The position numbers and the translations under genes were made by a program. Below the pieces are notes generated by a model. That model did not search any database. It was not told the DNA's origin and was given only the letters and a program-made list of their open reading frames with translations. Below are positions 22,802-30,348 of a stretch of 34,762 nt of DNA, piece after piece. Each line of letters opens with the position of its first letter. The stretch's first letter is position 1. This DNA comes from a bacterium (GTDB lineage Bacteria > SZUA-79 > Acidulodesulfobacterales > Acidulodesulfobacteraceae), in contig JAKAQA010000001.1 of assembly GCA_021811805.1 (NCBI GenBank), positions 64,533 to 99,294 on the forward strand, written 5' to 3'.

Positions 22802-24466
22802 ATGAACAAAATTAGCAAGACAAAAAGGACGATGCGGCTGAGTTCGCTGCCGGCTTTTGTTTTTGCCTTAGCCGCGGCGCTGGCTTTAGTCTTTGCGTTT
22901 AGCGGGGCAGGAACGGCTTATGCATCCGGAGCTGCCCTTTACGAAAACCCCAACACGGGCGAGATATTTTTAACGCCCGGGCCGGGAAGGGTAAAAGTAG
23001 GACAGAGCGTCGTAAACCAGCTGTTAAAGCCGAACGCAAAAAAGACGACCCTGCAGATTAATAATTTAAAAGCAACGGAAAAGAAGCTGGAGGCTTCGCT
23101 AAAAACAGTTAAGGGCGAAACCCTTCCTGCTTGGACGAAACATATCACCTTAGGTACCTTGGTTTATATGGGTTACGGGTATTATACCCAGACAGGTTTT
23201 GCTCCCGCGTTACAGCTTCAGGAAAATCCGGCGGGTCCGGGACACAACGGTTATAACGCTTTCAACGTGAACAGGGCGTATTTAATATTCTTATATCATC
23301 AGGACAATTGGTTTTTAAAGCTCACGCCGAACATTAATAAGTCGAATAATTATACGGGCGTGCCGACAAATTCCGGCACTGGTTCCGGTTGGTGGAATAC
23401 GGGACAAGGGGGATGGGTTTCTTCTTCCGGCACTACTTTCGGCAACGAATATTTCAGACTTAAATATGCATTTCTACAGTTTAACCATGTTTACGATGCA
23501 AACGGCTTAACCGTAAATCTTAAAGCAGGTCAGTTTCCGACGCCTATGGTTGCATGGGAAGACGGTTTATTAGGATACCATGTTGCGGAAAGAACCCCGT
23601 GGGGTTTTCTCGGCGTAACTTCTACCCAGGCTGGTCTCGGTGTATCCGGTAAATTCAGGTCGAACGGAAAAATTTACATGGCTTATAATGCAGGGTTTTT
23701 CGACAATGCAACCTTTCATCAGGGTGAAAATGTTGACCAGAAATCGCCTCAGGCAAGGGTTTCTTTTTATCCCATGGGAGCAGATTCCAACTTGGACGGT
23801 CTAGGTATAAGCGGATATTATGCATGGTCTGCCCAAACCAATCAATTTAACGGTTACGGTAATGTAGAAAATAATTTCCCGACTGCAAGAACTTCGGCAA
23901 TACTCGATTATAAAACTCCTCAGGGGTTAATCGCCTTACAGTTCGATTACGGTTTAAACGTTACAAGCGGGGGTTTTGCAAGCGGCGCAGGTTCTATAAG
24001 CCAGGATGCCGGAAGCTGGTGCGGATTAGAATCGGTTGCAAATCCTGTATATGCTTGCAGTTATGCGGGTGCGGCATATCCGTTTAATGTCAATGGAAGC
24101 GGACCAGATTCTTTGTATATACTTCAACAGCATAATACAGAACACGGTTATGACGCGTTTGGTTATTACAATATTCCTAACAGCAAATTTGGCGCATTTG
24201 GACTTTATCAGAGATTTTATTATTCGACTCCGTCTTTGCAGACAAATTTTACCGAGGGCAACCCGTTTGATTTCCAGAGGGTGGTTTTAGGTATAGCTTA
24301 TCATCTTAACAGCCATATAACATTGACGGTTGACGACCAGAACTATCAGTTCCTTTATGCGAAGGACTATAGGAATTTATCTTCCACGTCGGCTGGATAT
24401 ATAAATTACGGCCAGTGGATGGGACAGACCAACGCCTATTTCCTTCAGGCAAGGATTGCATTCTAA
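22802..24466 (+). CDS. Outer-membrane beta-barrel porin with signal peptide
   Basis: An exported outer-membrane protein of 554 aa. The N-terminal signal is a basic start followed by a long hydrophobic stretch ending in AGTAYASG (cleavage after about residue 41). A short, possibly coiled segment (LQINNLKATEKKLEASLKTV) precedes the barrel. The rest alternates polar and hydrophobic residues with many Tyr, Gly and Asn, as in large porins, and the protein ends in ...YFLQARIAF with the C-terminal Phe recognised by the Bam machinery. The substrate is unknown. A strong ribosome site (GAGAGGAGG) precedes ATG 22802, and an intrinsic terminator follows, so high, independent expression is likely. It uses more GC-rich codons at its start than its neighbours. 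Confidence 0.85.
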   Translation: MNKISKTKRTMRLSSLPAFVFALAAALALVFAFSGAGTAYASGAALYENPNTGEIFLTPGPGRVKVGQSVVNQLLKPNAKKTTLQINNLKATEKKLEASLKTVKGETLPAWTKHITLGTLVYMGYGYYTQTGFAPALQLQENPAGPGHNGYNAFNVNRAYLIFLYHQDNWFLKLTPNINKSNNYTGVPTNSGTGSGWWNTGQGGWVSSSGTTFGNEYFRLKYAFLQFNHVYDANGLTVNLKAGQFPTPMVAWEDGLLGYHVAERTPWGFLGVTSTQAGLGVSGKFRSNGKIYMAYNAGFFDNATFHQGENVDQKSPQARVSFYPMGADSNLDGLGISGYYAWSAQTNQFNGYGNVENNFPTARTSAILDYKTPQGLIALQFDYGLNVTSGGFASGAGSISQDAGSWCGLESVANPVYACSYAGAAYPFNVNGSGPDSLYILQQHNTEHGYDAFGYYNIPNSKFGAFGLYQRFYYSTPSLQTNFTEGNPFDFQRVVLGIAYHLNSHITLTVDDQNYQFLYAKDYRNLSSTSAGYINYGQWMGQTNAYFLQARIAF

Positions 24467-24500
24467 ACTTAACTCAAAGCTTTTCTCTCTGCACCTCCCT

Positions 24501-24531
24501 ATACCCGCCCTAAAAAGCGGGTATTTTTATT
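24501..24531 (+). terminator. Intrinsic terminator after the porin gene
   Basis: An 8-bp stem ATACCCGC (24501-24508) / GCGGGTAT (24517-24524) with an 8-nt loop, followed by TTTTATTT. It lies 35 bp after the porin stop codon. Confidence 0.9.
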
Positions 24532-24550
24532 TCCAAAAATAAAATAAATC

Positions 24551-24579
24551 TTGATTTTTGTATATTATGAGAATATACT
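24551..24579 (+). promoter_or_regulatory. brnTA promoter with overlapping operator palindrome
   Basis: TTGATT (24551-24556), a 17-bp spacer, and TATACT (24574-24579) predict a start near 24586, only three bases before the brnT ATG. A palindrome GTATATT-N5-AATATAC (24560-24578) fills the spacer and overlaps the -10 box. BrnA proteins repress their own operon through such a site. Confidence 0.65.
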
Positions 24580-24588
24580 TAATTATAT

Positions 24589-24906
24589 ATGGATGACGAT
24601 ATTGCAGGCAAACTTAAAGAATGTTCCGGTTTCGACTGGGATAAAGGCAATGAATTAAAAAACTGGTCTAAGCATCGGGTAACAAAGCAGGAATGCGAAG
24701 AAATATTTTTTAACCGTCCGTTTATCGCCGCCGATGATAAAAAGCATTCTATATATGAAGAAAGGTTTTATTGCCTCGGTGCTACAAATATGAAAAAGGA
24801 ATTATTTCTGGTTTTTACGGTAAGGAATAATAAAATAAGAGTAATATCGGCAAGAAATATGAGCAAAAAAGAAAAAGAGGTTTATCAAAAATATGAAGAA
24901 AAATAA
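24589..24906 (+). CDS. brnT: BrnT-family toxin (RNase)
   Basis: A 105-aa BrnT-like toxin of type II. BrnT has a RelE-like fold and inhibits translation by cleaving RNA. The start motif FDWDKGNELKNWSKHRVTKQE is the family signature (Asp-Trp followed by a conserved Lys/His-bearing helix), then EEIFFNRPF, a central RFYCLGATN strand and the ending FTVRNNKIRVISARNMSKKEK. It lies in the usual toxin-first order, overlapping brnA by 14 bp. The mRNA is predicted to be almost leaderless, as the promoter ends right at the start codon. Confidence 0.9.
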   Translation: MDDDIAGKLKECSGFDWDKGNELKNWSKHRVTKQECEEIFFNRPFIAADDKKHSIYEERFYCLGATNMKKELFLVFTVRNNKIRVISARNMSKKEKEVYQKYEEK

Positions 24907-25165
24907 GAAAAATATTCCAGAATTTAAAAATGAGCAAGAAGAAAAAGAGTTCTGGTTAGATAACGATTCCACCGAATATATAGACTGGAATAAAGCAAAG
25001 CCGGTTATTATGCCAAAATTAAAGCCGTCCACAGAAACTATATCGTTGAGACTGCCGGAACATCTGCTTTTTGAATTAAAGCTCCTGGCAAACAAAAACG
25101 ACGTGCCTTACCAGTCCCTTATAAAGATGTATTTACAGGAAAAGGTAAGAGAAGAGTTTAATTAA
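24893..25165 (+). CDS. brnA: BrnA-family antitoxin (CopG-like ribbon-helix-helix)
   Basis: A 90-aa antitoxin for BrnT. The N-terminal half (IPEFKNEQEEKEFWLDNDST) contacts the toxin in known BrnTA complexes and includes the typical E-x-x-E-F-W segment. The C-terminal half is a ribbon-helix-helix DNA-binding domain (ETISLRLPEHLLFELKLLAN, then KNDVPYQSLIKMYL). It would bind the palindrome in the brnTA promoter. It overlaps brnT by 14 bp, so the two are translationally coupled. Confidence 0.9.
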   Translation: MKKNKKNIPEFKNEQEEKEFWLDNDSTEYIDWNKAKPVIMPKLKPSTETISLRLPEHLLFELKLLANKNDVPYQSLIKMYLQEKVREEFN

Positions 25166-25184
25166 AATCTGATATAATCAATAT

Positions 25185-25772
25185 ATGTTTTACGACGATT
25201 TTTTTTCGGAATTATATAAAAATAAAGTCAGGTATCTTCTCGGCGGCGGGCATGCCGTTAATATTTACGGCATTATAAGGTCAACCTACGATATAGATAT
25301 TTTATTAGATTTAAGCGAGGAGAATCTCGATAAACTTTTAAAGGCGTTAAAAGAGCTTAAAATGGTTCCGGCTCTTCCGGTCGATATAAATAATATTAAA
25401 TCGGAGATTATCAGAAATCAATGGATAAACGATAAAAATTTAATTGTTTTCAATCTTTATAGGCAGGATGAACCTTATCATGTCGTAGATATTTTCTTAA
25501 AGCCTTTGATTAATTTTGACGAAATGTTTGAAAGGAAAAAAATAATTAAATATAGCGATTTTGAAATATACGTTATAAATAAAAATGACTTAATAGCTTT
25601 AAAATCTATAGCCGGACGAAATAAAGATAACGACGGCAATTTCGTTATATCGGCAGACGAACATTTAGGCGGCAGTCCGCTTTCCATAAAAGAAACGTTA
25701 ATATGGCTTGAAGAATCAAGGATTTTCTTTTATAAAATTAAAGAATCGATAGAATCTAAGAAAAATTCGTAA
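25185..25772 (+). CDS. Nucleotidyltransferase-fold protein (AbiEii/MNT-like)
   Basis: A 195-aa protein of the minimal nucleotidyltransferase superfamily. The catalytic signature is LLGGGHAVNIYGIIRSTYDI with the acidic pair Asp36 and Asp38 (YDIDILLD), and a later strand HVVDIFLKPL that may supply the third acidic residue. The C-terminus is helical (INKNDLIALKSIAGRNKDND). Such proteins occur as parts of toxin-antitoxin and abortive-infection pairs (AbiEii, MenA-like), but no partner gene of its own is visible here. The ATG lies seven bases after a TATAAT hexamer (25173-25178), so the transcript would be leaderless. Activity and target are unknown. Confidence 0.7.
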   Translation: MFYDDFFSELYKNKVRYLLGGGHAVNIYGIIRSTYDIDILLDLSEENLDKLLKALKELKMVPALPVDINNIKSEIIRNQWINDKNLIVFNLYRQDEPYHVVDIFLKPLINFDEMFERKKIIKYSDFEIYVINKNDLIALKSIAGRNKDNDGNFVISADEHLGGSPLSIKETLIWLEESRIFFYKIKESIESKKNS

Positions 25773-25849
25773 ATATTATAAAAAAGACTAAAAAGGTAAT
25801 AAAAAGGTGTCAGATTTATTTATTTTTCGTGTTTAAACTATAAAAAAAT

Positions 25850-25879
25850 TTGTAAATATCAATAATGCGAAATTATGAT
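25850..25879 (+). promoter_or_regulatory. Promoter of the MNT-HEPN pair
   Basis: TTGTAA (25850-25855), an 18-bp spacer, and TATGAT (25874-25879) predict a start near 25886, leaving a leader of about five bases before ATG 25891. Confidence 0.5.
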
Positions 25880-25890
25880 AAAATAATAAA

Positions 25891-26229
25891 ATGTTTTCAT
25901 ATGAAGCCGATTCATTTAAAAGGATTATTGAGAAAATAAAAACGGGAGCAGGAAGCAATATAATAAGCATCACAGCTTTCGGTTCCCGCGCAAGGGGTGA
26001 TTTTTCCGGAGATTCCGATATGGACGTTCTTGTAGTTGTCGATAAAAAAACATCCAAGGACGTTTCTTTTATAAATGATATTTTTTATGAGGAAGAAATT
26101 AAGACCGGCATACCGTTTTCCGTAACAATAGTATCAATACGGTCATTTGATAATAACAAAAGATTTAAAACAGGTTTTTATCAAAACATTAAAAAAGACG
26201 GAGTTGTTTTTTATGGAATTAACCCGTGA
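25891..26229 (+). CDS. MNT-domain antitoxin (MntA-like nucleotidyltransferase)
   Basis: A 112-aa minimal nucleotidyltransferase. The catalytic GSX10DXD motif is complete: Gly31-Ser32 and Asp43-x-Asp45 in AFGSRARGDFSGDSDMDVLV. In characterised MntA-HepT pairs the MNT protein neutralises the HEPN ribonuclease by adding AMP to a tyrosine near its active site. The downstream HEPN gene overlaps by 17 bp, so they form a coupled pair. It is a different subfamily from the nucleotidyltransferase encoded just upstream at 25185. Confidence 0.88.
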   Translation: MFSYEADSFKRIIEKIKTGAGSNIISITAFGSRARGDFSGDSDMDVLVVVDKKTSKDVSFINDIFYEEEIKTGIPFSVTIVSIRSFDNNKRFKTGFYQNIKKDGVVFYGINP

Positions 26230-26644
26230 TGAAAAGGCGGCATTATCGGACTTAAGATTTCAAAAATCGAAAGAAATGCTTGAAGATGCCTTATTCAACC
26301 TGAAATCCAAGAGATTTAAAACATCGGCCAACAGAAGCTACTATTCCGTTTATCATGCCGCAAGGTCGTTGCTGATTCTAAAAGGTATAGATCCGGCAAA
26401 ACACGACGGAGTCAAAACCATGTTTTCGCTTCATTTCGTTAAAGATAAAACGGTTACTCTTGAAACGGGTAAAATATACCAGGAATTAATGTCTTTAAGG
26501 AATGAAGCCGATTATGACGATTTTGCAGAAGTAACCGAGCCGGAGGCAAAAAGGGCTGTAGAAATTGCCGGAGAATTTATAAAAAACATCGATAAATTAA
26601 GGCAATTGTTAATTAAAGACAGAGCCGGTATAAGCAATAAATAA
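26213..26644 (+). CDS. HEPN-domain toxin (HepT-like ribonuclease)
   Basis: A 143-aa helical HEPN protein. The catalytic RX4-6H motif is Arg41 to His48 in NRSYYSVYHAARSLL, rich in tyrosines (43, 44, 47) that could be modified by the MNT partner. SLRNEADYDDF in the fourth helix is also typical of the family. HEPN toxins cleave RNA (for example tRNA). The start is set at ATG 26213, with GGAG about ten bases upstream and a 17-bp overlap with the MNT gene; a longer frame to 26147 would run further into the antitoxin. Confidence 0.85.
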   Translation: MELTRDEKAALSDLRFQKSKEMLEDALFNLKSKRFKTSANRSYYSVYHAARSLLILKGIDPAKHDGVKTMFSLHFVKDKTVTLETGKIYQELMSLRNEADYDDFAEVTEPEAKRAVEIAGEFIKNIDKLRQLLIKDRAGISNK

Positions 26645-26652
26645 ATCGATAG

Positions 26653-27609
26653 ATGAATAAAAAAAGCGGCGGCGGCATTAAAAACAGGAATATCGTAGAA
26701 TATCTCTGTAACGGCGTCAGTTTTACAATGCATCCTATAAATGCCCGTTATGGGTACGACTGCAATACGGAGCATCCCACCGTAGTATGGAATATCGAGT
26801 TCAGCGGCGAGGTATATCTTTTGAACAACGAATCATTCGGGGGGCGGACGGGCGACGAAAGGCAGAGAATTTATACAAAAAACGTAAGAGGCTCCCTTTG
26901 TTCCGAAGGTTCAGATAAATATACTTTTTATAATAAAGCGTCTATTCCCATAGAATTCGAAAAAGACGGCGTATCGTTTATATTAAAAATAAATAAAAAA
27001 GATTATGAAAAGGCTGAAATTATAGAAAAAGAAATTTATAAAGAATTCGAAGATTTAGGTCTAAACGCCGCGTATTCTATTGCCGAAGGCAATATCAGGA
27101 TTATTTTAAACAGGCTCTCCAACAGAAGATTCACCGTTTTAAATTTAAACGTCAAGGACGAAGATATGCTTTTCGAAAAAGACGGCATAGATTATTTTTT
27201 CACGGAAAACGAGCCGATTATAGACAAGGCGATAAAAGAAATATTTACCGGTCATCTGGAGCTTATAAAAACGTCGGACAAGTTTTATAAATATATATTA
27301 GAGGGATTCAATAGAATGGTCGGTTCGGGACTTAACTGCTTGAATATTCTTCTTGCGGCAGTTAATTACGAACTCCAATACGATATTTTCGACGACGAAA
27401 AATATCTTGCAGATTATTTAATTTCACGAGTTAAAAATAACGATAAAAATAATAAAGAAGTATGCTGTATTAATATTCACGATAAAGAAGAAAATTTTTA
27501 CGAAAAAGGGGTAAAACTTATCGATATAGCAATTCCCTTAAAGAGTTTAATCGAAGCCTTCGACCTTTTAAATAAAATTAAATGCCTTGCTTTAATCGAT
27601 TATGCTTGA
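26653..27609 (+). CDS. Hypothetical protein, no recognised family
   Basis: A 318-aa predicted soluble protein that I do not recognise. There is no signal peptide and no clear transmembrane helix. The N-terminal 100 residues look beta-rich (VEYLCNGVSFTMHPINARYG, PTVVWNIEFSGEVYLL, ERQRIYTKNVRGSL). A charged helical stretch follows (INKKDYEKAEIIEKEIYKEF), and the C-terminal part contains IKEIFTGHLELIKTSDKFY and LNCLNILLAAVNYELQYD. It starts eight bases after the HEPN stop without a ribosome site. Codon use and base composition match its neighbours. It could belong to the toxin locus or to the following genes; neither is shown. Confidence 0.55.
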   Translation: MNKKSGGGIKNRNIVEYLCNGVSFTMHPINARYGYDCNTEHPTVVWNIEFSGEVYLLNNESFGGRTGDERQRIYTKNVRGSLCSEGSDKYTFYNKASIPIEFEKDGVSFILKINKKDYEKAEIIEKEIYKEFEDLGLNAAYSIAEGNIRIILNRLSNRRFTVLNLNVKDEDMLFEKDGIDYFFTENEPIIDKAIKEIFTGHLELIKTSDKFYKYILEGFNRMVGSGLNCLNILLAAVNYELQYDIFDDEKYLADYLISRVKNNDKNNKEVCCINIHDKEENFYEKGVKLIDIAIPLKSLIEAFDLLNKIKCLALIDYA

Positions 27610-27660
27610 TAATGAAAAATTTGATATAATCGCTTAACTTTTTAAACAATAAAAACATTT

Positions 27661-28581
27661 ATGGTTAACGATAATTTTAATAAAGATAACGGGCTTAATT
27701 TCGGGGTCAATACCGATTCGTTTTTCGGCATCGGGTTCGGACTTTTGGGCGATAACAATCTCGACCGCTTACAAACCTCATTCAACGATTTTTTTAGTCT
27801 TTTAAATTCGTATAAGATAGGAAATATCGAGATAAATACCGAGATAGAACAGTTAAATCCGGGTTCTTTGCAAAAATTAATTATTCCTTTAATCAGTTCT
27901 TTTTCTTCAAAATCGTCTATCCCGCTTTCGGTCTCGGTCCATCTTCCGTATCTTCAGCTTAATCCGGCAAGCCCTTTAGAAGAATACAGGCGTATTTCGG
28001 TTGACGCGGTTATAAGGGTAATAAACGCCTGCCGCGGATTGGGCGTTAAAAAATTCGTTATTCATCTGACTTCCGAATTTGAAGATTCTATCTTATTTTT
28101 TCCTATCGAAGAAAAAGCAAAAAGGACGTTGATAGATATTGCAGTGAATCAGGCAAAGAAAAGTATGTCGGATATACTAAAGGAAACTAAACTGCCGCCA
28201 TCTGTTTTCGCGTTAGAAAACCTCGAGGTTTTCCCGTTCGATTATTTATACCCCATAGTCGAAGAATTCGGCATATCGGTCTGTTTCGATATGGGTCACT
28301 GGGGGTTAAACGGTTTTATGCCTGAAAAATTTCTCGAAAAATTTAACCTTAACCGCATAGGCGAGATGCATATTCAGGATATGACGGAAAAAAGAAGCGA
28401 CTTAAGAACGACCGTAAGAAACGAACATAGACCTTTAGGAACCGGCATTTTAAAACCGGACGAATTTTTTAACTCTCTGGTCGAGAATAGGCAATTTTCA
28501 GGGTCTTTGATAATAGAAAACAGGTCTAAAGAAGATTTAATTTCTTCCTTAGATTACTTAAAATCCGGTAATTTTATATAA
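27661..28581 (+). CDS. AP-endonuclease-2/xylose-isomerase-like TIM barrel protein
   Basis: A 306-aa protein of the sugar-phosphate isomerase/epimerase fold. Metal- and substrate-site strands are visible: LSVSVHLPYLQL, VKKFVIHLTSEFED, SVFALENLEVFPF, ISVCFDMGHWGLNGF, IGEMHIQDM and the late HRPLGTG with SLIIENRS. The order and the VHLP, IHL, ENL, DMGH, HIQD pattern are similar to the CbiR cobamide-remodelling phosphodiesterases, so CbiR is one possibility, but a sugar isomerase is not excluded. A TATAAT hexamer at 27625-27630 lies 30 bp upstream. It is followed 17 bp later by an MFS transporter that could carry its substrate. Confidence 0.65.
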   Translation: MVNDNFNKDNGLNFGVNTDSFFGIGFGLLGDNNLDRLQTSFNDFFSLLNSYKIGNIEINTEIEQLNPGSLQKLIIPLISSFSSKSSIPLSVSVHLPYLQLNPASPLEEYRRISVDAVIRVINACRGLGVKKFVIHLTSEFEDSILFFPIEEKAKRTLIDIAVNQAKKSMSDILKETKLPPSVFALENLEVFPFDYLYPIVEEFGISVCFDMGHWGLNGFMPEKFLEKFNLNRIGEMHIQDMTEKRSDLRTTVRNEHRPLGTGILKPDEFFNSLVENRQFSGSLIIENRSKEDLISSLDYLKSGNFI

Positions 28582-28598
28582 TGCAGTAAATTTTCTTT

Positions 28599-29834
28599 AT
28601 GCCTTCCTATAAAGATATAGATAAAAACGGTTTTTTTACCAGACCTCTTCTGCTTTCTTCTACCGGAATGTTTTTGGACGGTTATTCTCTCACTATAATC
28701 GCATTCGCGATAATACTTATCAATCCGTATTTCAGCCTGAATGCGTTAGAATCGGGCTTGATAATAGCATCCGTGGTATTCGGCAGTATAATAGGGGCAT
28801 TGTTGATTGGATATTTCAGCGACATTTTCGGGAGAAAATCGGTTTATATTTTAAATATGGCGGTTTTTGTAGTTTTCGGAATCGTATCGGCTTTTTCGGT
28901 TAATTTTTTAATGCTGTTTATATCGAGGTTAATTCTTGGTGTTGCGGTCGGAGCCGATTATCCGGTATCCAATTCTTATATTGCGGAAACGGCGCCGGAG
29001 GCGCTCAGGGGTAAACATCTTTCCTTCGCCGGTTTGTCGTTCGGCGTAGGCTCGATATTTTCTTCTTTAACCGCGGCGGTTCTTTTTCCTTTCGGACCTG
29101 AAATGTGGCGGCTTATGCTTGGTATCGGCGTTATCCCCGCATTTATAGTAATGTTTTTAAGAATTTCTATGCCGGAATCTAAAAGATGGATAAATGCAAA
29201 AAGTCTAAGAAACGAATATAAAAAAAATAAGTTATACATCGAAGGAATGTTTTCAAAAGCGCATATAAAAAACACGGTTCTTTATTCCTCTATCTGGTTT
29301 TTATACGACGTCGGAGCATACGGTATCGGTCTGCTAATACCGTTAATCTTTAAAAAAAGCGGACTGATTTCAAACGAAGACAATGCGCTTATAACGTCTT
29401 TAATTCTTTTAGTCGGCATAGCAAGCTCCTCAATCGGGCTTTTAGAAATAGATAAAATAGGAAGAAAAAAGATACAGCTTATAGGTTTTGCCGGAATGGG
29501 CGCCGCCCTTTTTTTTCTTCCTTTCGTATACGGAACATTAGCCGGTCTTGTCGCCGTAATTTTTATAGCCGAAATTTTTAATTCTTTAGCGTCTTTAACG
29601 GTAGGGATTTTCCCCGCCGAGCTTTCACATACGTCTTTCAGGTCGTCGGCTTACGGATTTTCGGCCATGGCGGGAAAAATAGGAGCCGTATTCGGAGTTT
29701 TGATAATGACGTATTTCGTTAAGGAAAATAAAGATTTAGGTTATTATTCGGTTGCGGTTTTAATGTTTGCGGCATTTTTCCTTTCTTCTTTTCTGCCGGA
29801 AACCAGAAGTAAACAGCTTGATGAAATTAAATAA
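28599..29834 (+). CDS. Major facilitator superfamily transporter
   Basis: An inner-membrane transporter of 411 aa with about 12 hydrophobic segments. GMFLDGYSLTIIAFA in helix 1 and the loop 2-3 signature LLIGYFSDIFGRKSVY (residues ~69-83) place it in the sugar-porter/organic-acid branch of the MFS. Helix 4-5 has RLILGVAVGADYPVSNSYIA followed by APEALRG, and the repeat motif appears again as EIDKIGRKKIQ in the second half. The substrate cannot be told from sequence. The gene follows the TIM-barrel gene by 17 bp and ends the accessory region. Confidence 0.85.
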   Translation: MPSYKDIDKNGFFTRPLLLSSTGMFLDGYSLTIIAFAIILINPYFSLNALESGLIIASVVFGSIIGALLIGYFSDIFGRKSVYILNMAVFVVFGIVSAFSVNFLMLFISRLILGVAVGADYPVSNSYIAETAPEALRGKHLSFAGLSFGVGSIFSSLTAAVLFPFGPEMWRLMLGIGVIPAFIVMFLRISMPESKRWINAKSLRNEYKKNKLYIEGMFSKAHIKNTVLYSSIWFLYDVGAYGIGLLIPLIFKKSGLISNEDNALITSLILLVGIASSSIGLLEIDKIGRKKIQLIGFAGMGAALFFLPFVYGTLAGLVAVIFIAEIFNSLASLTVGIFPAELSHTSFRSSAYGFSAMAGKIGAVFGVLIMTYFVKENKDLGYYSVAVLMFAAFFLSSFLPETRSKQLDEIK

Positions 29835-29860
29835 TATTAAGTGGGTTGTTCCGATTTTCC

Positions 29861-29888
29861 TTGACTTAATTTTTATCAGATATATAAT
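29861..29888 (+). promoter_or_regulatory. Promoter of the kdp leader
   Basis: TTGACT (29861-29866), a 16-bp spacer and a perfect TATAAT (29883-29888) predict transcription from about 29895. The leader before kdpF would be about 310 nt and holds the riboswitch and terminator. Confidence 0.7.
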
Positions 29889-29929
29889 TGTAATAAATTA
29901 TAGCATTATCCGAATAAATCGTTCTTTGA

Positions 29930-30075
29930 AAATTAAAGCTTAATTCCCTTATATATAAGGGAAGCGGAGGAACCAAAATTTTGGGGCGAATATCTTTGAT
30001 AGAGGAGCACTCTTTATCCTTAGCCCGTCAGCTAACTTCGTAAGCTATTAAAGAGCGCCGAAAGTATAGCTAATA
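29930..30075 (+). ncRNA. Cyclic di-AMP riboswitch (ydaO/yuaA type)
   Basis: The conserved core is present in order: GCGGAGGAACC near 29974, GGGGCGAAT near 29983, GGAGCACTCTTTATCCTTAG near 30004-30023, then CCCGTCAGCTAAC and TTCGTAAGC, with closing sequence AGAGCGCCGAAAG. This is the ydaO aptamer consensus, which binds c-di-AMP. An extra 5' hairpin (TTCCCTT/AAGGGAA, 29944-29963) forms one arm. An intrinsic terminator follows 40 bp later and kdp genes after that. In this arrangement ligand binding is expected to favour termination and so lower K+ uptake when c-di-AMP is high. The outer boundaries are approximate. Confidence 0.9.
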
Positions 30076-30114
30076 TATATATCCGCATATCGATAATATT
30101 TTTATTTATTCTTT

Positions 30115-30153
30115 AATAGCCGAAGGTTTTGAAACCTCCGGCTATTTTTTTGC
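30115..30153 (+). terminator. Riboswitch-linked intrinsic terminator
   Basis: Stem AATAGCCG (30115-30122) with CGGCTATT (30139-30146), extended by AGGTTT/AAACCT inside after one mismatch, followed by TTTTTTT. It lies between the c-di-AMP aptamer and kdpF, where it can act as the expression platform. Confidence 0.88.
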
Positions 30154-30207
30154 AAAAAATGCGCAACATAAACATTTTAATTTAATAAAAACGGAGGCGG
30201 GTAGTTT

Positions 30208-30294
30208 ATGATAGAAAATATTATTCTTCTTATAGTTTCTATAATGGTATTAGTATATTTGTTTTATGTGTTGATATATCCGGATAAATTTTGA
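30208..30294 (+). CDS. kdpF: KdpF-like small membrane peptide (first copy)
   Basis: A 28-residue single-pass membrane peptide, MIENIILLIVSIMVLVYLFY then VLIYPDKF. The ending Y-x-x-Y-x-L-I-x-P-D-K-F is that of KdpF, the small subunit that stabilises the KdpFABC potassium-pumping complex. A ribosome site (GGAGGCGGG) precedes the ATG. It is too short for most gene finders. It is the first gene after the riboswitch terminator. Confidence 0.85.
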   Translation: MIENIILLIVSIMVLVYLFYVLIYPDKF

Positions 30295-30348
30295 ACATAT
30301 ATAAATTTAGCGTGAATTGAAATTTAAAGGAGTGGGGAGGGGCTATAA

